A stretch of DNA of 13,132 nucleotides, taken from contig DFYG01000008.1 in assembly GCA_002382605.1 (NCBI GenBank), positions 3,090 through 16,221 on the forward strand, given 5' to 3'. A program made the position numbers and the translations under genes. Positions 7,045-13,132 of this stretch are shown one piece after another; position 1 is the first letter of the stretch, and the number at the start of each line of letters is the position of its first letter. The notes beneath the pieces were generated by a model. It did no database searches. It was not told the origin of the DNA and worked only from the letters and a program-made list of their open reading frames with translations. This DNA is from Synergistaceae bacterium UBA4088 (GTDB lineage: Bacteria > Synergistota > Synergistia > Synergistales > Thermovirgaceae).

Positions 7045-7122
7045 TATTATAGAATTGAACAATGACCTGGGAACCTGTGCGGCCTTTAGCCGCACGGACA
7101 CAAAAAAACGGAGGGGATATTC
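7045..7122 (+). promoter_or_regulatory. Leader of the 420-aa protein gene with perfect hairpin
   Basis: A possible -10 box TATTAT (7045-7050) has no good -35. A small inverted repeat ATTG-AA-CAAT lies at 7054-7063. GTGCGGC (7077-7083) and GCCGCAC (7089-7095) form a perfect 7-bp stem with a 5-base loop, extendable by a wobble and one C-G pair to 7075-7097. It is followed by an A-rich stretch, not a T-tract, so it is not an intrinsic terminator. The ribosome binding site GGAGGGG follows at 7110-7116. Confidence 0.5.
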
Positions 7123-8385
7123 GTGGGAAGCGACATGTTCCGTATCGGAAAGGAAACTCTGGAAGACATCAACAGATTTCTGCTCGACCCGGGGAATACC
7201 GATGTCCAGGCACTGCTGCGGGTAGTCGCAAAGTACGGAACTCCAGCCGAGATCAACGCCAGGGCCATGGAGGCCCGGAGTCTCCCGAACATCATGCAGC
7301 GCCTCGGGGGTATGGGATCACCCTACCTCAAAGACCTCGAATGGCTGGCGGCCGAGAGGGACAGGGGTGCATTCACGACCATATCGCAGTACCGCAAAAA
7401 GATACTGGGGGATGACCCGGGCGCCAGAACCTTCAGCGAGTCCACTTCTGTGACGCTGGAGATCAGCGCGCTCCAGTACTTCCCGTTCCTGATCGCCGAG
7501 GCAAAGCAGGCGATCGACAGGGGAGAGATCATGCCGGGAAGGTACATCCGGGTCCGCAAGATGAAGGAGCAGGAGCGCGACCAGGGGGACATCCTGGCGG
7601 TTGCGGCTGCGATGCAGATAATCGGGGCCAGTTACGTCGAGACGCTCGATACGAAGGGCACTGATGGATCCAATGTCCATCTCGGAGGCCCCGCAACGAT
7701 CACCGGCTACTTCGGAGGGATCGGCCAGCCTAACGGACACGCCCTGGCATGGGTCGACGAGCTCCTTCACTACTACACGAACTACGGGATCAACGAGGTG
7801 CTGAACATCAACTCCGGGACGGTACTCCTGGGTTACCTTCTTTACAGACTTGGGGTGGATGTACGCTTCAAGATCTCCGTATTCATGGGCAACGACAACC
7901 CCTATACTGTACTCTGGATGCTGATGATGGCAAAAATGTTCGCCAGGGAGGATGGGTCGACGCCGCTCATAGGGTTCAACCTCTCCAACTCCGTCGATGC
8001 AGCTACACTCATTGCAAGCGCCGAGATCCGGAAACAGCTCGGTCTTGAGGACAAGGTCCGCATCGAGCATCACATCACCGAAACGTACAAGAGCATAGTC
8101 CGCCAACCCTACAACAGGAGGGACGACCTGCTGAAGGTGGCGAGCCTCTACCCCAACATATCCGCCAAGCACGAGGGCGGAGACCCCGAGGTGGAGGAGA
8201 CGATGGACCACCCCTCCGACATCCTGGACTACTTCCGCGACAAGGAGGAGGTCATCGCTTCGGGGGATATGGAAAATCTCCAGAACAACTACCTGGGCAA
8301 GCACAACGCAACCAACCGGACCGCCGAAGTGCTGACGCGCGAAGGACTATCCTTCATCGCGGCTTCTCGTCTGCACTCCCGCTGA
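7123..8385 (+). CDS. Unassigned 420-residue protein, conserved-looking, possibly an enzyme
   Basis: I do not recognise the family. The protein is soluble, with no signal peptide. Its middle alternates hydrophobic strands and helices in a way that could be an alpha/beta (perhaps TIM-like) fold (inference). Segments that look like active-site material are ETLDTKGTDGSNVHLGGP (173-190), GGIGQPNGHALAW (198-210), NINSGTVLLGY (228-238), VFMGNDNPYT (253-262), GFNLSNSVDA (284-293), RIEHHITET (313-321) and AKHEGGDPEVEETMDHPSD (348-366). The many His/Asp/Glu residues would suit a metal or cofactor site. GTG at 7123 is chosen because GGAGGGG ends 6 bases before it. An ATG four codons later is 18 bases from that site. 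It is divergent from the MarR-arsM operon and 29 bases before the YgjP-type gene. B12-dependent mutase families were considered, but no specific motif was found. Confidence 0.85.
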   Translation: MGSDMFRIGKETLEDINRFLLDPGNTDVQALLRVVAKYGTPAEINARAMEARSLPNIMQRLGGMGSPYLKDLEWLAAERDRGAFTTISQYRKKILGDDPGARTFSESTSVTLEISALQYFPFLIAEAKQAIDRGEIMPGRYIRVRKMKEQERDQGDILAVAAAMQIIGASYVETLDTKGTDGSNVHLGGPATITGYFGGIGQPNGHALAWVDELLHYYTNYGINEVLNINSGTVLLGYLLYRLGVDVRFKISVFMGNDNPYTVLWMLMMAKMFAREDGSTPLIGFNLSNSVDAATLIASAEIRKQLGLEDKVRIEHHITETYKSIVRQPYNRRDDLLKVASLYPNISAKHEGGDPEVEETMDHPSDILDYFRDKEEVIASGDMENLQNNYLGKHNATNRTAEVLTREGLSFIAASRLHSR

Positions 8386-8414
8386 CAGGTGACGAATGTT
8401 CGCCCGGAGTCAGG

Positions 8415-9080
8415 ATGGTAAAATGGACCCCGGGCGATCTTTGTCCTCAGTGTGATCCTATGACAGGAAAACCGGCACGGATCGAATACTCTGTCCGGAT
8501 CAGCCCGCGCGCAAAACGGGTCACTTTGAAGTTCTCCCCGCCCGGAGAGTTGGTTGTCGTCATCCCGCGCGGATTTAAAAAAGAGAGGATCGCCGCGTTG
8601 ATCGAGGAGAGGCGAACCTGGATAGAGAAGGCGTTTTCAAAAGTGCTCACTTCCTGGGCAACAAAAGAGGATGTTATGCCCGCGGCCGGATTCTTCCTTC
8701 CCTCGATCGGCAGATCATTCGTACTGGAAGAAAGCAATGTTCTCCCTCGAATTCGCGCGCTTGCCGAAGAGTATATTGTCCCCATGGGATGGAATATTGC
8801 GGATGAGACCGGCCGACGCCCGGGAAAATTCTCCATCCGGAACCAGAAGAGCCTGTGGGGTAGCTGTTCTTCAAAGAACATGATCAATCTCAACCAGAAA
8901 CTCCTCTTTCTGGAACCTTATCTTGTCCGCTACGTGATACTTCACGAACTCTGCCATATCGAACACCGCGATCATTCGACGCGTTTCTGGACGTCCCTGA
9001 GAGACCTGGACCCCTTCTGCCTCACTCACCGCCGGGAACTCCGCAGCGCCCAGTGGACGATCCCGGCCTGGGCGTATTGA
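8415..9080 (+). CDS. YgjP-type zinc metallopeptidase domain protein (DUF45)
   Basis: A 221-residue protein of the YgjP/DUF45 metallopeptidase-like family, which shares the gluzincin-like HExxH site. The zinc motif is HELCH (177-181) with a likely third ligand H187 in HRDHSTRFW. The family's other hallmark WGSCSSKNMINLN lies at 148-160, and the N-terminal SPRAKRVTLKF segment is also typical. Length matches the family. The cellular substrate is not known. ATG at 8415 has GGAG five bases upstream. An alternative ATG at 8460 would remove a CPQC pair (C10, C13) that is not usual for the family, but it has a weaker ribosome binding site. The gap to the upstream gene is short, so the two are probably cotranscribed. 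Its stop codon lies within the TTGACA of the next gene's promoter. Confidence 0.88.
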   Translation: MVKWTPGDLCPQCDPMTGKPARIEYSVRISPRAKRVTLKFSPPGELVVVIPRGFKKERIAALIEERRTWIEKAFSKVLTSWATKEDVMPAAGFFLPSIGRSFVLEESNVLPRIRALAEEYIVPMGWNIADETGRRPGKFSIRNQKSLWGSCSSKNMINLNQKLLFLEPYLVRYVILHELCHIEHRDHSTRFWTSLRDLDPFCLTHRRELRSAQWTIPAWAY

Positions 9081-9107
9081 CAAGGAAATGTATTCTGGTA
9101 CTATAAT
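9077..9107 (+). promoter_or_regulatory. Promoter of the ferredoxin-like gene
   Basis: A consensus -35 TTGACA (9077-9082) and a consensus -10 TATAAT (9102-9107) are 19 bases apart, longer than the usual 17. An inverted repeat GGTA-CTATAA-TACC (9098-9111) overlaps the -10 box and could be a regulator's footing. The -35 overlaps the stop codon of the preceding gene. Transcription would begin near 9114, which argues against the in-frame ATG at 9116 as the start codon. Confidence 0.6.
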
Positions 9108-9136
9108 ACCAAAATATGATCCCAGAGGTGAATCCC

Positions 9137-9919
9137 ATGTCCGGAAAAATAATGAGGAAAGTGATCCAGATCAACGAAGAGAAGTGCGACGGCTGCGGAC
9201 AGTGCGCGGAGGCATGCCACGAGGGTGCGATCAGTATGATAGACGGCAAGGCGAAACTTGCAAGTGATTCATACTGCGACGGTCTGGGCGACTGCATTGG
9301 TGAATGCCCTCGGGGGGCGATCTCCTTCGTAGAGAGGGAGGCAGAGCCCTACGATGAAGAGGCTGTCAGGCGCAACATGGAGGCCAGAAAAGCTGTAAAA
9401 CCGCTGCCGTGCGGATGTCCCGGTTCCATGGCCCGTTCACTGAAGGCGATGCCGGAAGAAAAGGATAAGCCTTCCGCAGAGTGTGCCTGTTCCGGAAAGA
9501 ATATCCCAGAAGCGCCGGCGGGTTCTTCGGAGCTTTCGAACTGGCCCATCCAGCTGAGCCTTGTTCCTGAGAACGCGCCGTACCTCAAAGGGGCGGACAT
9601 TCTGCTCGCCGCGGACTGCACGGCAGCTGCCTGTCCGGATTTCCACGCGCGTTTCGTCCGCGGCCGCGTGCTGCTGATGGGGTGTCCGAAGCTCGATGAT
9701 GCCGATCATTACCGGGAAAAGCTTGCAAGGATAATACGAATGAACGGCACACCCTCGATGATGGTGGTCAGGATGGAGGTCCCATGCTGTGGTGGACTTG
9801 TCCGTCTTGCTGAGGCGGCTGTCGACGAGGCAAAGGTTCCGCTGACTCTCAGTCAGGCGACGCTGGATGTTCGGGGCAAAACTATCGCGGAGGAGAGCGT
9901 GAGGTACCGTTTTCAATAG
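9137..9919 (+). CDS. Ferredoxin-type 4Fe-4S protein with cysteine-rich C-terminal domain
   Basis: A 260-residue cytoplasmic electron-transfer or iron-sulfur protein. Residues 17-28 are CDGCGQCAEACH, a full four-cysteine cluster site with His in place of the usual Pro. Residues 47-58 are CDGLGDCIGECP, where the second cysteine is replaced by Leu, leaving C47, C53 and C57. A CGCPGS motif (92-97) and CAC (116-118) follow in a variable linker. The C-terminal half has C161, C166, C183 in LLMGCPKLDD and the CC pair 217-218 in VPCCGGL. This arrangement matches a family of anaerobe 4Fe-4S proteins annotated only by the ferredoxin domain. ATG at 9137 is chosen because AGAGGTGA (9124-9131) lies 5 bases before it. 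The upstream in-frame ATG at 9116 lies at the predicted transcription start. Its redox partner is unknown. IorAB in this window makes reduced ferredoxin. Confidence 0.88.
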   Translation: MSGKIMRKVIQINEEKCDGCGQCAEACHEGAISMIDGKAKLASDSYCDGLGDCIGECPRGAISFVEREAEPYDEEAVRRNMEARKAVKPLPCGCPGSMARSLKAMPEEKDKPSAECACSGKNIPEAPAGSSELSNWPIQLSLVPENAPYLKGADILLAADCTAAACPDFHARFVRGRVLLMGCPKLDDADHYREKLARIIRMNGTPSMMVVRMEVPCCGGLVRLAEAAVDEAKVPLTLSQATLDVRGKTIAEESVRYRFQ

Positions 9920-9944
9920 TATGGCGGACAGGACGTCAGCAGGG

Positions 9945-9990
9945 TAGAATGGAACCGGCGCGATCAACCACATCGTGAGCGCCGGGGAGG
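9945..9990 (+). promoter_or_regulatory. Candidate -10 box and leader hairpin abutting the ribosome binding site
   Basis: TAGAAT (9945-9950) is followed after four bases by CCGGCGC (9955-9961), which pairs perfectly with GCGCCGG (9979-9985). Inside, CGAT and ATCG (9961-9964 and 9972-9975) can pair in a competing inner stem. The last two G of the outer stem are the first of the Shine-Dalgarno GGGGAGG (9984-9990). No good -35 box was seen. Confidence 0.45.
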
Positions 9991-9999
9991 TTTTAATTG

Positions 10000-10968
10000 A
10001 TGCTGTACGTCAAGATCGCCCGGAGATCTTATCCTGCCATTTGTTTGATCATGCCGTTCATGCTGCTGATTATAATTTCTGCGGTCCTTGCCGGGAGCAG
10101 TGCTTTTGCCCAGGAGGCGCCGCTTCTTTTTTCAAGGAGCGGCGGGGTGATCTATCTCATCCCGAAGAAGGGGCTTCCCCCGCTTGAGATAGCCCGTGGG
10201 CTTCAACCCGACATGGGCCCCGACGGGTATTCCATGGTATATCTCACAGAAGGGGAAGCCACCGGCGGATCTGAGGCTTCGATGATATGGATCAAAAATA
10301 CCCGTACCGGGAGTGTTCGATCGGTGCTCAAGGCGGTCGGGCGCGTCATGGATCCGTCCTGGTCGCCCGACGGAAGCCATATCGCCTTTCTGATGTTCGA
10401 CGAAAACTACTCGTGGAGCCTTCACGTCGTAAGGCCGGATGGTTCCGGTTTTCGAAGAATAGCAGGTCACGCTCCTGGCGGGAACGGGCCGTTCCTCTCC
10501 GGTCCCGCGGTCTGGTGGCCGGACGGAAAGAGCCTTCTCACTCACGATATCCAGTTCCTCTACAGGTATGATCTTGAGGGCAGGGAGATAGAACGAACGC
10601 CGCTGGAACGCTTCACGGGCAAAAAGGATTCGTCGACTTCAACAGACCGCTTCATCCCGCACCCTGTCCGGGCGGATCTCATGGCCTTCACGATGTCCGT
10701 TCCCGGGACTCCGCTATTCGAAAAGGCTTTCAACGAGCCGAACCAGGCGCTTTTCGTCATCGATCTGAAGACGGACGTAAAAAAACGCCTTACACCGGAG
10801 GACATGCTGGCGACTGATATACACTGGTCGAAGAGCGGGGATCTGATCTTCTTCAGTGGATATCGGGATGCAAATATCAGCGAGCCCTATCCGTTCAGGA
10901 TCTATTCGGTGAACCCCGGAACGGGTGAGATTGAGGAGATCTGCCCCGGCGAACAGCCTAGCCAGTGA
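10000..10968 (+). CDS. Exported TolB/WD40-like beta-propeller protein
   Basis: A 322-residue protein with a signal peptide: positive n-region (K5, R8, R9), hydrophobic core from about 11 to 31, and a likely signal peptidase I cleavage after AFA at residue 37. Several TolB/WD40-like blades follow. The clearest has WSPDGSHIAFL with the downstream LHVVRPDGSGFRRI, and others contain PDMGPDGYSMVYLTEG, VWWPDGKSLLTHD and HWSKSGDLIFFSGY. It should fold as a periplasmic or cell-surface beta-propeller for protein or ligand contact. It lacks the N-terminal domain that I would expect for TolB itself, so it is not called tolB. ATG at 10000 is 9 bases after GGGGAGG. An in-frame TTG at 9997 is possible. It ends 11 bases from the convergent helicase gene. 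Confidence 0.85.
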   Translation: MLYVKIARRSYPAICLIMPFMLLIIISAVLAGSSAFAQEAPLLFSRSGGVIYLIPKKGLPPLEIARGLQPDMGPDGYSMVYLTEGEATGGSEASMIWIKNTRTGSVRSVLKAVGRVMDPSWSPDGSHIAFLMFDENYSWSLHVVRPDGSGFRRIAGHAPGGNGPFLSGPAVWWPDGKSLLTHDIQFLYRYDLEGREIERTPLERFTGKKDSSTSTDRFIPHPVRADLMAFTMSVPGTPLFEKAFNEPNQALFVIDLKTDVKKRLTPEDMLATDIHWSKSGDLIFFSGYRDANISEPYPFRIYSVNPGTGEIEEICPGEQPSQ

Positions 10969-10979
10969 CCCCGGGGGGC

Positions 10980-12560
10980 CTACCCGGCGCTCTCCTCTAT
11001 CTCCTGGATCTTCTCCTCGAAGCCGTAGATGGTGCCGTCTATCTCCTCCACCGTGCGGTCGAGGTACTGCATGCCGGTGATCTCGTAGCCGGACGGGATA
11101 TGGTTGGAGAAGCGCTTCACCTTCAGCAGAGACTTAAGATAACTTTTCTCAAAGAGACTTATCACCTGGGCTGCAGTGAGCGCATCCGCCTTTCCGTCGA
11201 GCAGAAAGAGCTGTGCCATCTCAAGGTTTTCCCCTATCTCCATTTCGCCGTACCACAGGTCCGCCAGGGTCTCCCTGAAACGCTTTCGCAGAGAAGGATC
11301 GACCATCTCGCGAATGGCTCTCTCTATGAACTTGAGCCCGGATAGAAGCTCTCCTTCCACGATCTTCGGGTCCGAGGAGGGGAGTGAGAACGAAGCGATG
11401 TACTCCGCCTCGTCGCTGACGGTCCGCCGTTTCCTGAGAAGTTTGCCGTAGTCCGGCCTCAGGGTTACCGTTGCTCTCTCCGGCTGGGCTCCGACAAGAT
11501 GCCGGAATACGATACCCGTGTCAACTCCCCTGGATTCAAGATGTGATCCTTTCAGCCAGGTAACGAAACCGGTTTCGAAGAGCCCCTTCCTTCCGGCCCT
11601 TCCGGCCATCTGGAGAAATTCGTTCCTGGAGATCGGTTCCCTGTCGTGATATCGCACGAGTTGGGCAAATATGACGTATTCGGCGGGAAGGTTGACTCCC
11701 AGGGCCAGGGCGTTTGTTCCGCAGACCACGTCGAGGATGCGCTCGCGGAAGGCGGACTCCACCAGCAGCTTCTCCTTTGGGAGCATCCCCCCGTGATAAA
11801 CCCCGACTCCCCTGAGCAGCGGCATGTGAACGGTCGGGACATCAAGTATGCGTGCCAGTTCGTAGAGGCGCTCCCTGTGTGCCTTGCTCTTCCTGTCTCT
11901 TTTGCGGGCTATCTTGTAGGCCAGGTCCACGGCGCCCTTCTGGGAGAAAACAAAGACCAGGGCGTCGTGGAGCCTGTCGAATCTCGCAGGTTTTTTCGGG
12001 GTGAAGACCAGCCTGGTGACCCGCTCGTGCCCCTCGTAGACCTCGAAATTCCTTCCTGTGATCCTGTTGAGGTAATTCCCCACCGACTGAGCTCCGCCGA
12101 AAGTGGCTGACATGACAAGGATCGGGGAGTCCGGGTTGGTCCCCTTGATACCCTCTATGTATGTTCTGGCCCTGTCAGGGTCGTCGAAGATGTAGTGGAA
12201 TTCATCGATTATCACTCGCAGGCCGCCGGTCCCGGCATATTTCAGCGTGTATATCTCCTGGGTGCAGCAGATGACCGGGGCGCCCACGTTCTTTTTGAAG
12301 TCGCCGGTCTCTATCCCGACATCCAGGCCCATTCTTCGAAGCTCCATGTAGCGCTCGTTGCTCAGTGCCTTTATCGGCGCAGTGAAGATTATGCGTCCCC
12401 TTCCGGGGGGCCATATCTTTCCATCCAGGTCCATGAGACCTGACCAGAGAAAGGCGACCCAGGTCTTGCCGGAACCAGTCGGCGCGGCGAGAACAGCGTC
12501 TTTGCCGCGGATATGCTCAAAGGCGTCTTGTTGCCAGGGATAGAAGGTCATTTCTGTCAT
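10980..12560 (-). CDS. Ski2-like DExH-box helicase, compact bacterial form
   Basis: A 526-residue superfamily 2 helicase that should unwind RNA or DNA using ATP in the cytoplasm. Visible motifs: Walker A APTGSGKT (26-33), motif Ia TAPIKALSNER (60-70), motif Ib-like TGDF (86-89), motif II DEFH (119-122), motif III SAT (151-153), VYHGGM (254-259), motif V CGTNALALGVNLPA (280-293) and motif VI QMAGRAGRKG (317-326). The DEFH box, the GVNLPA segment and QMAGRAGRKG are Ski2/Mtr4-like rather than RecQ- or DEAD-like. The remaining C-terminal 180 residues are helical and much shorter than in Ski2 or Hel308. ATG at 12560 is chosen because GGAGGAG lies 6 bases upstream and follows a hairpin. It is transcribed alone, convergent with the beta-propeller gene. 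Confidence 0.9.
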   Translation of the reverse strand: MTEMTFYPWQQDAFEHIRGKDAVLAAPTGSGKTWVAFLWSGLMDLDGKIWPPGRGRIIFTAPIKALSNERYMELRRMGLDVGIETGDFKKNVGAPVICCTQEIYTLKYAGTGGLRVIIDEFHYIFDDPDRARTYIEGIKGTNPDSPILVMSATFGGAQSVGNYLNRITGRNFEVYEGHERVTRLVFTPKKPARFDRLHDALVFVFSQKGAVDLAYKIARKRDRKSKAHRERLYELARILDVPTVHMPLLRGVGVYHGGMLPKEKLLVESAFRERILDVVCGTNALALGVNLPAEYVIFAQLVRYHDREPISRNEFLQMAGRAGRKGLFETGFVTWLKGSHLESRGVDTGIVFRHLVGAQPERATVTLRPDYGKLLRKRRTVSDEAEYIASFSLPSSDPKIVEGELLSGLKFIERAIREMVDPSLRKRFRETLADLWYGEMEIGENLEMAQLFLLDGKADALTAAQVISLFEKSYLKSLLKVKRFSNHIPSGYEITGMQYLDRTVEEIDGTIYGFEEKIQEIEESAG

Positions 12561-12571
12561 CGTTGGCTCCT

Positions 12572-12600
12572 CCGCAAGCTGTACTTGCGGCTACATAATA
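12572..12600 (-). promoter_or_regulatory. Helicase promoter -10 and 5' leader hairpin
   Basis: On the minus strand, TATTAT (12600-12595) is followed after four bases by CCGCAAG (12590-12584), the loop TACAG and CTTGCGG (12578-12572). This is a perfect 7-bp stem with a 5-base loop that runs directly into the GGAGGAG ribosome binding site. The transcript would start almost at the hairpin. No good -35 box was found. Confidence 0.5.
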
Positions 12601-12639
12601 CTATGAAGGCTGTTCCCCCGCTTTCTTTGCCTTTACGCA

Positions 12640-12681
12640 AAAGCAGATGGGCCGAAAATAAAAGTCCGGCCCATCTGCTTT
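12640..12681 (-). terminator. Strong hairpin, likely terminator of the CoA-disulfide reductase gene
   Basis: AAAGCAGATGGGCCG (12640-12654) and CGGCCCATCTGCTTT (12667-12681) form a perfect 15-bp stem with a 12-base loop. It lies 20 bases after the stop of the oxidoreductase-rhodanese gene on the minus strand. The 3' arm ends in TTT and one more T follows, a short U-run, and A/T ends flank both sides, so it could act in both directions. Confidence 0.75.
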
Positions 12682-12700
12682 GATCCATCGCCTGTTTGTG

Positions 12701-13132
12701 CTATTTCAGATCGAATGGCCAGCCGGCGACTCCGCCTTCAAGAACCGACAGGTTGGTAAAGCCCAACCGCCTGAGGATGGAGTAGGCGTCCCACCCGCGC
12801 ACCGAGATCTTGCAGAAAGCAACGATCTCCCTGTCTTTCGGCAGATCAACGGCTTTTTCCCACAACTGTCCCAGTGGAATGTGAACTGTTTCGTAGGGGA
12901 GCGAACCCTGTGACTCCAGCTCCGCTGGCGTGCGGACATCCAGAAGCAGCGGTTTTTCTCCGCTTTCGAATTTTTTCACCAGTTCCGTGGGGCTCCATGA
13001 CCTCATCAGGCCATCTATCTTGTTCTTCAATGTGTTGGCGGCATGCGTAACCGGGTCAAGAGCTGTCGAGTATGGCGGCGCATAGGCTACGTCGGCGTCG
13101 GCCAGCTCGTCAATAGTGAGGCCGCCGGCAGC
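12701..13132 (-). CDS. CoA-disulfide reductase with C-terminal rhodanese domain, C-terminal part
   Basis: The minus strand is open from the right edge to the TAG at 12701-12703, 143 residues with no start. The first 40 or so residues, with IDELADADVAYAPPYSTALDPV followed by HAANTLKNKIDG, are the signature end of the FAD/NAD(P)H disulfide reductase dimerisation domain. The following rhodanese domain runs from about residue 46 to the end. It holds LLLDVRTPAELE and the active-site loop FCKISVRG, with the catalytic cysteine in a CxxxxR arrangement. This is the CoADR-RHD fusion architecture. Known relatives reduce CoA disulfide, persulfide or polysulfide using NAD(P)H. The TTG at 13030 that could start a stand-alone rhodanese falls inside this continuous frame and is rejected. 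Confidence 0.88.
   Translation of the reverse strand, partial: AAGGLTIDELADADVAYAPPYSTALDPVTHAANTLKNKIDGLMRSWSPTELVKKFESGEKPLLLDVRTPAELESQGSLPYETVHIPLGQLWEKAVDLPKDREIVAFCKISVRGWDAYSILRRLGFTNLSVLEGGVAGWPFDLK

Noticed and set aside
7318..8304. 328-codon minus-strand frame opposite the 420-aa gene
   Set aside because: The plus frame has a strong ribosome site and a balanced protein composition; the minus frame has no plausible site and reads as a shadow.
8382..8413. Possible stem CTGAC/GTCAG between the 420-aa gene and the YgjP-type gene
   Set aside because: Only 5 bp with a 22-base loop; likely chance.
12701..13030. Stand-alone 109-residue rhodanese starting at TTG 13030
   Set aside because: The frame continues upstream to the window edge with a CoA-disulfide reductase signature, so the TTG is internal.

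Overview
The window reads as the chromosome of an anaerobic, amino-acid-fermenting bacterium. Its genes are G+C-rich with strong purine-rich ribosome binding sites, several GTG/TTG starts, and indolepyruvate:ferredoxin oxidoreductase, stand-alone ferredoxin-type proteins and a CoA-disulfide-reductase/rhodanese protein. A member of the Synergistota fits best, but that is an inference from gene content, not a proven assignment. I see no rRNA, tRNA, CRISPR array, insertion sequence or phage gene, and no gene-free stretch longer than about 175 bases.

Layout. (1) Positions 1-3.6 kb: a major facilitator transporter (minus strand, cut by the left edge) diverges from a YheO/DauR-type PAS-HTH regulator. 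A palindrome with overlapping promoters lies between them. The regulator is followed closely by iorA and iorB, which oxidise aryl-2-oxoacids to aryl-acyl-CoA with ferredoxin. (2) 4.2-5.7 kb: a cation diffusion facilitator and a small unknown protein, probably one transcript. (3) 5.6-6.95 kb, minus strand: a cysteine-containing MarR-family regulator translationally coupled (ATGA) to an ArsM-type arsenite methyltransferase. (4) 7.1-9.1 kb, plus strand: a 420-residue protein I cannot assign to a family, then a YgjP-type zinc metallopeptidase. (5) 9.1-11 kb, plus strand: a cysteine-rich ferredoxin-like protein and an exported TolB/WD40-like beta-propeller protein. (6) 11-13.1 kb, minus strand: a compact Ski2-like DExH helicase, a hairpin terminator, and the C-terminal end of a CoA-disulfide reductase-rhodanese fusion that runs off the right edge.

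How they work together. Transaminated aromatic amino acids would feed IorAB, which reduces ferredoxin. The ferredoxin-like protein and the CoA-disulfide reductase belong to the same redox/thiol economy. The MarR-ArsM pair looks like a self-contained metalloid-responsive unit. The features most worth a second look are the unassigned 420-aa protein, the thiol-bearing MarR regulator coupled to arsM, the overlapping divergent promoters around one palindrome, and several leader hairpins that start near the predicted transcription start and touch the Shine-Dalgarno sequence.
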